NCBI RefSeq assembly: GCF_006442975.2
Contig: NZ_CP083954.1
Coordinates: forward strand, 4,533,501 to 4,597,500
Source of the DNA: Mesorhizobium sp. B2-1-1
GTDB taxonomy: Bacteria; Pseudomonadota; Alphaproteobacteria; Rhizobiales; Rhizobiaceae
DNA length: 64,000 nt
Direction: 5' to 3'
Below, piece by piece: positions 37,708 to 49,669 of this stretch. Numbering within the stretch: the first letter of the stretch is position 1; each line of letters starts with the position of its first letter. Made by a program: the position numbers and the translations under genes. The notes beneath the pieces are model-generated. The model was not told the DNA's origin. It saw only the letters and a list, made by a program, of their open reading frames with translations, and did no database searches.

Positions 37708-38985
37708 CTATCGCGCACCATGGCCGGTAATCATCGTCTTTATGGTTCTGAGGGTGATGAGAACATCAAGCCAAGGCGAGAAGTTCTTTATGTAGTAAAA
37801 ATCGTAGTGTAATTTCTCCATCACATCGTCGACCGCCGCAACATGCCCCTGGTTTACTTGCGCCCACCCGCTCACACCTGGCCTGACGATGTGCCGGTAG
37901 CGATAGAACGGCAATTCCGCCTCATACCAGTGCGACAGGACGACAGCCTCGGGCCGTGGCCCGATCCAGCTCATTTCGCCGCGCAGGATGTTGATGGCCT
38001 GCGGCAGCTCGTCGATCCTGAACTTGCGTAAAAAACGCCCTATCCGGGTGATGCGATCGTCGTCACGTTTCGTGATCGCCTTGTCCTTGTCGCTGCCAAT
38101 GCCGGCTTGCTGCCTCATCGAACGAAACTTGTAGACCGTGTAGATCCGGCCCCTGTAGCCAATGCGGGGCTGGCGAAACAGCACCGGGCCCTCCGAGTCC
38201 AGCCGGATCAGCAGCGCGATCAACACCACGAAAGGTGAAAGAGCCACGACCATGACAAGCGCGGAGATCCAGTCGATTGCCTGCTTGATCTTGAGATAGG
38301 CCTGGTTCGGATTGAGCGAGCCGAGCGTGTTTTCCGACAGGTGTTCGATCTCGACGCGGCCGGTCAGCGATTCGCTGACCTGCTTGACGTGGTAGACCGG
38401 CGTGCCCGAAAGGGCCCGGTCCGCGATGTATCGTTCCCATTCGGCGTCAAGGTCGGCCCGCAGATCGACAACCACGCCATTCGCCCGTTCGATGACGGTG
38501 CCAGGCGAAGTGATCCAGAACCAATGCACTCCCGGCAGTGTCCTTAGGCGCTCTACGTTCCCGCCGGGAATGACGACCAGCCGGTACGGTTCGAGATGCC
38601 GCGTTATGATGCTCAGGCCAAAATACCAGAGCGTGGACTGGGTGAAGCTGGCAGCCGCCTGAAACCGGCTGTACTCGAAACGAAAAAAGAAAATAGTCAG
38701 GAAAACAAGCCCGTAGGACAGCACAAACGTCGGCAGGATGTAGCTGGCAGCGGCCACGCCGGGGAAATTCCCGATACGCCGATAGGCAAGGAAGCCTGCC
38801 ACATGCGCAATGACCGCGGCAGCGACGGTTACCTGGAGATTGGCGACGTAGACCGCATCGGGTTTGAAGGCGATCCGGATGAGGGCCGGCGCCACGATCG
38901 CGAACGTCAGTCCGCCAATAAGTTGAAAGCGAATTCTGAACAGGAAGTGCCGGCTTCCGACAAGAGTTGATGTTGCGACATTCAA
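37708..38985 (-). CDS. Polyprenyl-phosphate sugar-1-phosphate transferase (WbaP/ExoY type), initiating enzyme
   Basis: This enzyme transfers a sugar-1-phosphate to undecaprenyl phosphate and starts repeat-unit assembly. The 425-residue protein has four or five N-terminal hydrophobic segments, a central soluble part, then a further hydrophobic helix (AIDWISALVMVVALSPFVVLIALLIRLDSEGPV). The catalytic domain contains VYKFRSMR, FRIDELPQAINILRGEMSWIGPRPE and RPGVSGWAQVNQG. TTG 38985, preceded by GGGGGAAGAAG, gives a normal N-terminus; a farther TTG at 39030 is possible. It is the first gene of the long minus-strand set, suggesting it leads the operon. Confidence 0.9.
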   Translation of the reverse strand: MNVATSTLVGSRHFLFRIRFQLIGGLTFAIVAPALIRIAFKPDAVYVANLQVTVAAAVIAHVAGFLAYRRIGNFPGVAAASYILPTFVLSYGLVFLTIFFFRFEYSRFQAAASFTQSTLWYFGLSIITRHLEPYRLVVIPGGNVERLRTLPGVHWFWITSPGTVIERANGVVVDLRADLDAEWERYIADRALSGTPVYHVKQVSESLTGRVEIEHLSENTLGSLNPNQAYLKIKQAIDWISALVMVVALSPFVVLIALLIRLDSEGPVLFRQPRIGYRGRIYTVYKFRSMRQQAGIGSDKDKAITKRDDDRITRIGRFLRKFRIDELPQAINILRGEMSWIGPRPEAVVLSHWYEAELPFYRYRHIVRPGVSGWAQVNQGHVAAVDDVMEKLHYDFYYIKNFSPWLDVLITLRTIKTMITGHGAR

Positions 38986-39378
38986 CTTCTTCCCCCCTCG
39001 AAGCTGCCATGTCCGCGATTGCCATGGCAATAATGCGCTTGGCTTGGCCGTTCCTTCGCAAAGCGAAATCGGGCCTGTCGCTACTGGCTGTTCGACTCAG
39101 TCGAAGATCAAGAGCTACGACACTGTAACGATACCAGCAAGTATCTATTTACACTGTAGCAATCGGCAGGATTTTTTATCAATCGCGTCGCTGAATGCGG
39201 TTTAAAAGCTATCGCTAATAGATAGGCTTACTGCCGGCCGTCGAGAATGTCTGGACGCATGAAGGTAAATGGATGTTCGTATCACTGGTGACTGGCTGAC
39301 TGCTTGGGCACGACCTGCCAGTCACATCTGTCCGACCCGGACCAATGACCAGGTACTTCCCCGGAACCTCGTTTAAAT
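38986..39378. promoter_or_regulatory. Non-coding region with palindromes and a direct repeat ahead of the exopolysaccharide block
   Basis: About 390 non-coding bases lie between the sugar transferase start and the bioY stop. Two perfect short palindromes are visible, ATTGCCATGGCAAT at 39018-39031 and TTCGCAAAGCGAA at 39055-39067. A direct repeat has CACTGTAACGAT at 39121-39132 and CACTGTAGCAAT at 39152-39163, 31 bases apart, close to three helical turns. The zone 39110-39230 is A/T-rich. Promoter and operator function is inferred from position and symmetry. Confidence 0.45.
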
Positions 39379-39969
39379 TCAGGAGCGCTTCAGCAGCGAC
39401 CAGACGGCTGGCACCAGGCTTGCGGCCAGAGCAACCTTGATCAGATCACCGACGATGAACGGCACGACGCCGAACTGCCAGGATTTTTCCGGACCGATGA
39501 GCATCGCCAGCCAGGCAAAGCCCATGGCCATCATGACGAACTCGGCAACCAGCATCGCGTTGAAAAGCTTGATCGGATGGCGATCCCAGCCGCGATCGGC
39601 GGCCCAGCCGGCGATCGCCGCCATGACCACGAAGCCGGCGAGATAGCCGCCGGTCGAGCCGAGCATGTAGGCAATGCCAATTCCCTTTTCCGGCGTGCTC
39701 TGGAAGACCGGGAAGCCCATCGCGCCCTCGGCCATATAGAGCAGCAGGGTGGCGACGCCGAGCCGCAGGCCGAAAGCGGCCCCGATCAGCAGGACGGCGA
39801 GCGTCTGCATCGAAATATCGACTGGCCCCAGAACCACCTTGGTCTTGGCCGACAGGGTCAGGAGCAATGTCCCGGCTATCGCCAGGAAGAACTGCGTTGC
39901 CAGCCGCGCCGCGCCATCTTGCGGCAGAGCCAGAGAAACAAGCGGGCGCATCGTCGTTGCAGTTGCCAT
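39379..39969 (-). CDS. bioY: BioY biotin transporter S component
   Basis: This is an integral membrane biotin uptake protein of 196 residues with about six hydrophobic segments. Family marks are LGPVDISMQTLAVLLIGAAFGLRLGVATLLLYMAEGAMGFPVF, GIAYMLGSTGGYLAGF and FIVGDLIKVALAA. ATG 39969 has GGGGAAG five to ten bases before it and begins MATATTMRPL; an upstream ATG at 39981 would add four residues. No bioMN genes are adjacent, so it may work alone or with an ATPase encoded elsewhere. Confidence 0.93.
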   Translation of the reverse strand: MATATTMRPLVSLALPQDGAARLATQFFLAIAGTLLLTLSAKTKVVLGPVDISMQTLAVLLIGAAFGLRLGVATLLLYMAEGAMGFPVFQSTPEKGIGIAYMLGSTGGYLAGFVVMAAIAGWAADRGWDRHPIKLFNAMLVAEFVMMAMGFAWLAMLIGPEKSWQFGVVPFIVGDLIKVALAASLVPAVWSLLKRS

Positions 39970-40086
39970 GGTCTTCCCCATCCGAGTGCCGCCATCCGAT
40001 GATCGCGGTCTTGCGTTTTCCTATATTGGCTTGCGTGCTATGCGGCAATCGGTTTTGCCATTCCCGCAACAGGCATCGACACCGTC

Positions 40087-40995
40087 ATGGCCCTCGAATT
40101 CGATACCAGCTTCGATCCCTGCTACGGCGGGGGCGTCAGCGTCGCGCCCGACGTGCAGCGCGTCACGGCCCGAAATCCAAGTCCCTTCACCTTTCACGGC
40201 ACCAACAGCTACATCGTCGGACGCGATACGCTGGCAGTGATCGATCCGGGGCCGGATGACGAAGCTCACCTTCGCACCTTGCTCGACGTCATCGCCGGCA
40301 GGCCGGTCAGCCACATCTTCGTCAGCCACACGCATCGCGACCATTCACCGCTGGCGGCACGGCTGAAGCAGGAGACCGGAGCCCAGGTGATGGCGGAAGG
40401 GCCGCACCGGCCGGCAAGGCCATTGCATATTGGCGAGATCAACGCGCTCGATGCCAGCGCCGATACCGCTTTCGTTCCCGATCTCGCGCTGCCGGACGGC
40501 GCGCTGGTCGCCAGCGACGGCTGGGCAATCCGCACGGTCCTGACCCCCGGCCATACCGCCAACCACGCGGCATTCGCGCTGGAGGGCACCGGCATCCTGT
40601 TTTCGGCCGACCACGTCATGGCGTGGGCGACCTCCATCGTCGCGCCGCCGGACGGGGCGATGGCGGACTACATGGCCTCGCTGGACCGGCTGATCGAACG
40701 CGGTGACCGCCTGCTGCTGCCCGGCCACGGCGGGCCGGTGACGGCACCGCGAGGCTTCATGCGCGGATTGAAGACCCATCGCAAAATGCGCGAACGGGCC
40801 ATATTGGAGCGGATCCGCGCGGGCGACCGCACGATCGCAGACATGGTCAAGGCGATCTACAGGGATACCGACCCGCGGCTGCATGGCGCCGCCGGGTTGT
40901 CGGTGCTTGCCCATCTGGAGGATCTGGTGGCGCGCGGCCTGGTCGCGACAGACGCCGCGCCGGCCATAGACGGCATTTTTAGGCCAGCCCCTTAG
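40087..40995 (+). CDS. Metallo-beta-lactamase-fold hydrolase (LACTB2-like)
   Basis: This 302-residue protein has the MBL metal-binding motif HTHRDH at FVSHTHRDHSPLA, the downstream TPGHTANHAAF, the SADHVM motif (metal Asp) and LLPGHGGPV near the C-terminal His. The last 80 residues form a winged-helix-like region (MRERAILERIRAGDRTIADMVKAIYRDTD) as in LACTB2-type nucleases and hydrolases. The substrate is unknown. It is divergent from bioY with about 110 bases between, and converges on the DUF1499 gene. Confidence 0.88.
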   Translation: MALEFDTSFDPCYGGGVSVAPDVQRVTARNPSPFTFHGTNSYIVGRDTLAVIDPGPDDEAHLRTLLDVIAGRPVSHIFVSHTHRDHSPLAARLKQETGAQVMAEGPHRPARPLHIGEINALDASADTAFVPDLALPDGALVASDGWAIRTVLTPGHTANHAAFALEGTGILFSADHVMAWATSIVAPPDGAMADYMASLDRLIERGDRLLLPGHGGPVTAPRGFMRGLKTHRKMRERAILERIRAGDRTIADMVKAIYRDTDPRLHGAAGLSVLAHLEDLVARGLVATDAAPAIDGIFRPAP

Positions 40996-41005
40996 GCCCG
41001 AGCAT

Positions 41006-41806
41006 CTATTCGGCCGGAGCCGCGCCGACCTGGCCGGCGACTTCCTGGTCCAACTCCGCCAGAAAGTCGGTGATGCGCGCAGCGTTGTCGCCGAGGTCGT
41101 AGCGGCCGTAGCGGGAAGCCGACCGCATGTCGACGAGAACCGTATCCCCGTCGTCCGTGATGCGAATTGCCACGTCTGCGGGGAGGCCCAACACGAAGCT
41201 CCTGGCGACAGCGGTAATCGTCACGTCGCTTTGCCCGGCGAGTTCGGGATAGGGTCCGGTAAGATCCCAATTGCGGCGGTCGAGCACGGTTTCAACGGCA
41301 GTGACGACGGTCTCGAACGGCAGGTCGTAGCTGCGCGCGGTGACAAGCGGATAGCTGTCGGTCTGCAACCGCTGCTCCCCGGGCGTCGGCGGCGAGAGCA
41401 CGTTCATGTCCTTCGTGCGACCGGTGACGTCGAGTGCCGGCGGTTCGTCGAAATCGGTCGAAATATCCCTGAGCGGCGGAAAGATTGTCGCCCAATAGGC
41501 GGCGATGCCATAGGGGGTCAGCACCAGCACTGCCAGCAAGACGCCGACCGTGATGTCGCGGCCGCCATAGTCGCCAAAATTCCACACCCTCGAGAAGGCA
41601 AATCCGGCGAACAGCAGCGCCAGCGCCGCCAACAGCGCGACGATAGCCAACACCCACAGGAACACCGGCGTTTCAACAAGGTTGAAATAATGGCCAACGA
41701 ACACGGTCAGCAAAAGCACCGCCGAAAAAGCAGCGGTGCGCCGCGACCATCCGGCAGCCTTCGACGTTTGCCGTTCCGAAATGCTGACCATGTTTCTCTG
41801 CGTCAT
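41006..41806 (-). CDS. DUF1499 domain membrane protein
   Basis: This is an inner-membrane protein of unknown function. Three hydrophobic segments at the N-terminus (about residues 25-45, 50-70 and 85-105) are followed by a DUF1499 domain with SYPLVTARSYDLPFETVVTAVETVLDRRNWDL and the closing MRSASRYGRYDLGDNAARITDFLAEL, the typical family ending. The start is uncertain: ATG 41806 (used here) or ATG 41791. It ends only about ten bases from the convergent MBL gene. Confidence 0.8.
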   Translation of the reverse strand: MTQRNMVSISERQTSKAAGWSRRTAAFSAVLLLTVFVGHYFNLVETPVFLWVLAIVALLAALALLFAGFAFSRVWNFGDYGGRDITVGVLLAVLVLTPYGIAAYWATIFPPLRDISTDFDEPPALDVTGRTKDMNVLSPPTPGEQRLQTDSYPLVTARSYDLPFETVVTAVETVLDRRNWDLTGPYPELAGQSDVTITAVARSFVLGLPADVAIRITDDGDTVLVDMRSASRYGRYDLGDNAARITDFLAELDQEVAGQVGAAPAE

Positions 41807-41966
41807 CCCAAGCCGAAGAAGACTTAGCGCATGGCCACCAAAATCGGAATCGATTTTCGAGGAGGATCGTGCGCCAGTTGGAAATGCTATCGTGCCCTGC
41901 CGGAAAGGTGCACGGCGCTGCACTGTCTTTTTACGACCGCATCAGGCCGAGACACGCAATATCGCA

Positions 41967-43595
<1,629 letters not shown>

Positions 43596-43900
43596 TCGTT
43601 CCTCCCTTACGCTCCTCGCTTTTTTTGCCATTGTGAAGCGAACCGGTGGATTGTCCAGCCACCACCGGGTGGCGAACGAAATCCGAATGCCGGTCGCGCA
43701 GGCAAGCGATCGAATCGCGTCTTTCTTGGAGGTCCGAATGCCTGGCGCTCATGCCATCGAACCGGCGGCCTTGAAATCCATTATATCAGAGAAGTCTAAA
43801 TTACTCGACCGAGAGGAGAATCCGCCACAATCCGGCCATCGTCGGCATTAAGTTTCGTTAATGGGCAAAGGGGTGCGATTGGCGACTGAAAGAGGTTCGC
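43596..43900. other. Non-coding gap with inverted repeat
   Basis: About 300 bases separate divergent genes. Near the right end, 43846-43863 holds a perfect inverted repeat CATTAA-gtttcg-TTAATG, 37 bases ahead of the small gene at 43901. It resembles a CtrA-type TTAA-N-TTAA arrangement but with a six-base rather than the classical seven-base spacer. No RNA gene or further coding sequence is evident. Confidence 0.4.
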
Positions 43901-44257
43901 ATGGACACGCAGCTCGACGATAAGGCACTGGAAAGCACGCTTGCCGAAAGCCTGGGCGATCTGGTGCCGGATACAAAGACTGTTTCCGAAGACGAATTTG
44001 TTGAAGTTGTCGGCGGTGCGCTCGAAGCGGTGGGCGGCACGCTGCTGTTCAAGATGTGCGTCCAGAACGAAGGGGAAGGCGAGCACGTCGCCGCGGCATC
44101 CGTGGGCGATGGCGGCAATCGTCAATTCCTGCTGCTCACCTTGCCGACCGGCGGCGGCCACTTGAAAGTCGAGACCGCATCCAGGAGCAGCAATCCCGTG
44201 GCCGGTATCGCGGCCGCCTATGCCGGCCTGATGGACGCGTTCAGAACCGCCGCCTGA
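43901..44257 (+). CDS. Small protein of unknown function
   Basis: I do not recognise this 118-residue protein. It is acidic at the N-terminus (MDTQLDDKALESTLAESLGD), has no signal peptide, and continues with alternating beta-like stretches (TLLFKMCVQNEGEGEHVAAASVG, QFLLLTLPTGGGHLKVETAS) and a short C-terminal helix. ATG 43901 is preceded by AAAGAGG, a fair ribosome binding site, and codon bias is normal for the region, which supports a real gene. It stands apart from neighbours and precedes the DUF427 gene in the same direction. Confidence 0.6.
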   Translation: MDTQLDDKALESTLAESLGDLVPDTKTVSEDEFVEVVGGALEAVGGTLLFKMCVQNEGEGEHVAAASVGDGGNRQFLLLTLPTGGGHLKVETASRSSNPVAGIAAAYAGLMDAFRTAA

Positions 44258-44397
44258 GCCTCGCCGGACAAGGTCTTCGCTAAAAATGCCGTCGGTAGCG
44301 CCTACGGCTGGAGACCGATTGCGGAATTGCCGGCGACAGTCGCCCTTGCGCAAACCACCTCGTCGACACACTTAAAGTTGAGACGAGGAGAAACAGC

Positions 44398-44787
44398 ATG
44401 GACAAGATCGCCAACCCGGCACCCGGCTTCCAGCGCAATCCCGATAAGGTCATCACCGTCGAACCGTATAAGGGCACCGTCACCGTGCGTGCAGGCGACA
44501 CTGTTATCGCCTCCTCGACGAACGCCAAGGTGCTGACGGAAGCGCCCTATCCGGCCGCCTTTTACATCCCGTTCGCAGACATCGATTTCAACAAGCTGAG
44601 CGGCACGCAATCCTCCACCCATTGTCCCTACAAGGGCGACGCAAGCTACTGGAGCGTGCTGCCTGCCGGCGAGGCAGGCAAGGATGCGATGTGGGCCTAT
44701 GAGCAGCCTTTCGACGAAATGGCTGAAATCCGCAACCACGGCGCGTTCTACGCAAGCAAGGTCAGCATCGAAGCCAAGCCAGGCTGA
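44398..44787 (+). CDS. DUF427 domain protein
   Basis: This is a small conserved protein of 129 residues. The family signature is seen in AFYIPFADIDFNKLSGTQSSTHCPYKGDASYWSV and AMWAYEQPFDEMAEIRNHGAFYASKV. ATG 44398 follows a GAGGAG ribosome binding site. No enzyme activity has been firmly assigned to the family to my knowledge. It converges on the polysaccharide deacetylase gene, leaving 38 bases. Confidence 0.88.
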   Translation: MDKIANPAPGFQRNPDKVITVEPYKGTVTVRAGDTVIASSTNAKVLTEAPYPAAFYIPFADIDFNKLSGTQSSTHCPYKGDASYWSVLPAGEAGKDAMWAYEQPFDEMAEIRNHGAFYASKVSIEAKPG

Positions 44788-44825
44788 ACGGACGAACGAG
44801 GAGGCCGGACCTGCCGTCCTGCCGG

Positions 44826-45566
44826 TCAGTCGGTGGTGCCGTTATTGCCGAAGCCTTCGGCATCGTCGAGCCGCACGAAGGTCAGACCCTTCTGCTTGAG
44901 CGCCAGCAGGCCCTGCACGACGCCCTCCCCGGCGGCATGGGTCGGCTGGTTGATATGGGCGATGATGACGTCGCCGTCCTTGGCAGCTCCTATGCGCCTT
45001 GTGGTTTCCCTGGCGCCGAGCAGTGATCCGCCATCGCCATTGATCGAGAAGCCGGCGATCTTGAAGCCCAGCTTGCGGATCATGGCGATCGCCGACGGAC
45101 TATACTCCGCGGTCGCGCCACGAAACCATTTCGGCGCCGGCTCGCCAGTCCCGGCCAAGGCGACGGCGCCCGACTCGACCTCGGCCAGAACCGCTTCCGG
45201 ACTGCCGGCGCTGCGTATGCCATAGATCTTCTGCGGCGTGTCGACGGCCGGGATGTGACGGCCGCCGTGGTTTTCCAGTTCGAACAGGTCGGGATGCGCC
45301 CGCATGATCTCGACGGCGGCGGCGTTCCGCTTCAGCCAGATGCCGGTGACAAAGATGGTCGCAGGTATCCTGTTTTCCACCAGCGCCGAGAGGATGCGGT
45401 TGTCGGTCCGTCCGCCACAGGCATCGAGGGTCAAGGCAACGCGCCCGGCTCCGCCTGTATCGCGCTTGATGTGCAGGATCGGTTCGATCAGGGATGCGGC
45501 ATGGCCGCTGGACACCACGGCCAAAGACATGACGACAATGCAGAGATTTTTTTGCAGCAGGCGCAT
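44826..45566 (-). CDS. Secreted divergent polysaccharide deacetylase
   Basis: This is a NodB-fold protein of 246 residues with a signal peptide (LCIVVMSLAVVSSGHAA). Motif 1 reads VALTLDACGG where typical enzymes have TFDDG, so the first Asp is kept and the second, metal-binding Asp is replaced by Ala. The His motif ENHGGRHIPA (HxxxH) is present, with WFRGATAEYS as the following motif and DGDVIIAHINQP near the end. ATG 45566 places the signal peptide at the N-terminus; an ATG at 45602 is possible. The substrate is unknown. Confidence 0.8.
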   Translation of the reverse strand: MRLLQKNLCIVVMSLAVVSSGHAASLIEPILHIKRDTGGAGRVALTLDACGGRTDNRILSALVENRIPATIFVTGIWLKRNAAAVEIMRAHPDLFELENHGGRHIPAVDTPQKIYGIRSAGSPEAVLAEVESGAVALAGTGEPAPKWFRGATAEYSPSAIAMIRKLGFKIAGFSINGDGGSLLGARETTRRIGAAKDGDVIIAHINQPTHAAGEGVVQGLLALKQKGLTFVRLDDAEGFGNNGTTD

Positions 45567-45711
45567 CAAATCCAATTCCAATCGGGCGTTTAACGCAGGC
45601 ATCCCAAGACCCGCATGAAGGCGAAAATCGAGAGCTGGATAGCAGAAAAGCACCAGACGCGACAATCTCACCGTCTTGCGGCAGTTCCTCGTTCCGATCG
45701 GCGGCAAGCGC

Positions 45712-48390
<2,679 letters not shown>

Positions 48391-48604
48391 GCTTTGCTCT
48401 CCGGTTGCAGGAGATTGGAAAGATTGACGAAACAGAAAGCCCCGCCATATCCCGACTTTGGACGGATATGATGCTGCAATGCGAAAGGCAAGGCGTCGGC
48501 AAAGCCGTTTGGCCGCTACAATCGATTAAGCAAAAGCTGCGGCAAAAGGACTTGCCAGTGCAACGGTCCAAGACTAGAACATACAGGGAACGAAGAGGTG
48601 CATC

Positions 48605-48949
48605 ATGAAGCTCACCGGAAAACTCGACTATCTGGAACTGCCGGCAACCGGCGCGACGCTGGACAGTGTGAAAGCCTTCTACAGCGCCGCCTTCGCCTGG
48701 TCGTTCACCGACTATGGACCGACTTATTCGGCCTTTAGCGAGGGACTGGACGGCGGTTTCCAGGCCGACAGCGGCGACGCCACCGCCAAGCCGTTGCCGG
48801 TGCTCTACTCCCAGGATCTGGAAGAGACGCTGGCAGCCGTCGAGAATGCCGGCGGCACGATCATCAAACCGATCTTTTCGTTTCCGGGCGGCAGGCGGTT
48901 CCACTTTGCCGACCCGGCTGGAAACGAGATGGCGGTGTGGGGAGAATAG
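48605..48949 (+). CDS. VOC family (glyoxalase/bleomycin-resistance-like) protein
   Basis: This 114-residue single-domain protein has the vicinal-oxygen-chelate pattern. LDYLELPATGATLDSVKAFYSAAFAWSFTDYGPTY is at the N-terminus, DLEETLAAVENAGGTIIKPIFSFPGGRRFHFADPAGNEMAVWG at the C-terminus. The conserved C-terminal Glu-like position is held by the ending NEMAVWGE. Such small VOC proteins usually dimerise. The start ATG 48605 is preceded by AGAGG. The substrate is unknown. Confidence 0.85.
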   Translation: MKLTGKLDYLELPATGATLDSVKAFYSAAFAWSFTDYGPTYSAFSEGLDGGFQADSGDATAKPLPVLYSQDLEETLAAVENAGGTIIKPIFSFPGGRRFHFADPAGNEMAVWGE

Positions 48950-49082
48950 GCGGCGCGACCGGCGCATGAGGCGACCGTCGCCAATAGAGTGGTGGATCAG
49001 CAGGAAAGTCGCAATCTCCAGGCATTGAGCTTTCCACCGGCACAGCCTATAAGGCCGCGCGCAGTCGACGCATGTCAGCTGC

Positions 49083-49157
49083 TGGGGCGTCGCCAAGTGG
49101 TAAGGCATCGGTTTTTGGTACCGACATTCCCAGGTTCGAATCCTGGCGCCCCAGCCA
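49083..49157 (+). tRNA. tRNA-Gln (anticodon TTG), CCA encoded
   Basis: The sequence folds into a full cloverleaf. The acceptor stem pairs TGGGGCG with CGCCCCA. The anticodon stem pairs TCGGT with ACCGA around loop TTTTGGT, giving anticodon TTG. The T-arm pairs CCAGG with CCTGG around TTCGAAT, and the discriminator base is G. The terminal CCA (49155-49157) is encoded in the DNA. Confidence 0.97.
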
Positions 49158-49223
49158 AGCGCGCAAGGTCCGTTCCGGACACATAGGTTACGGTTTATAC
49201 CGGAGACATGTTGTTGGAGCAGA

Positions 49224-49592
49224 ATGAGAATCTATTCCGTCGCCGAGCGGATTGCCTTTGTCGTCACGCTCCTGGCCGTCCTCGTTCTCGCGCTGCTGCC
49301 GGCACATCGCCTCAAGCAATTCGGAATCGATATCGGCTTCCATTATGACAAGCTCAATCACGCCAGCGCATTCGCCGTGCTGGCTTTCCTGGGCAGCCTC
49401 GGCTGGCCGCGGCACAAGCCGGCGCTGATCGTCTTCCTCGCCTTTGTCGGCGCTGCCATAGAAATTCTCCAGGGCACCACGGCGATAGGCCGCGATTTCG
49501 ACGTGCTCGACTGGGTTGCCGATTGCATTGGCATTGCATGCGGTCTGCTGGCCGCGATCTGGGCGACCTGGATCGTGCAACGCGCAAGGTGA
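49224..49592 (+). CDS. VanZ-like membrane protein
   Basis: This is a 122-residue integral membrane protein with four hydrophobic segments. The pattern FHYDKLNHASAFAVLAFLGSL followed by EILQGTTAIGRDFDVLDWVADCIGIACG is the VanZ-like signature (DK-NH-xAF and GRDF-D-xxN/D). Cellular role is unclear; relatives include the teicoplanin-resistance protein VanZ, but a housekeeping role is likely here. It follows the tRNA by 66 bases. Confidence 0.85.
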   Translation: MRIYSVAERIAFVVTLLAVLVLALLPAHRLKQFGIDIGFHYDKLNHASAFAVLAFLGSLGWPRHKPALIVFLAFVGAAIEILQGTTAIGRDFDVLDWVADCIGIACGLLAAIWATWIVQRAR

Positions 49593-49669
49593 GAAGAAGC
49601 CGAACCGACTGCCTTACCGCGAAAGACAACGCTCAAAATCAGGCTTCAGCACGGCACGTTGAGGTGAAG

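Noticed and set aside
48391..48604. Small open frame between ppdK and the VOC gene
   Set aside because: No recognisable product and it runs into the VOC gene in another frame; probably the promoter region of both divergent genes.
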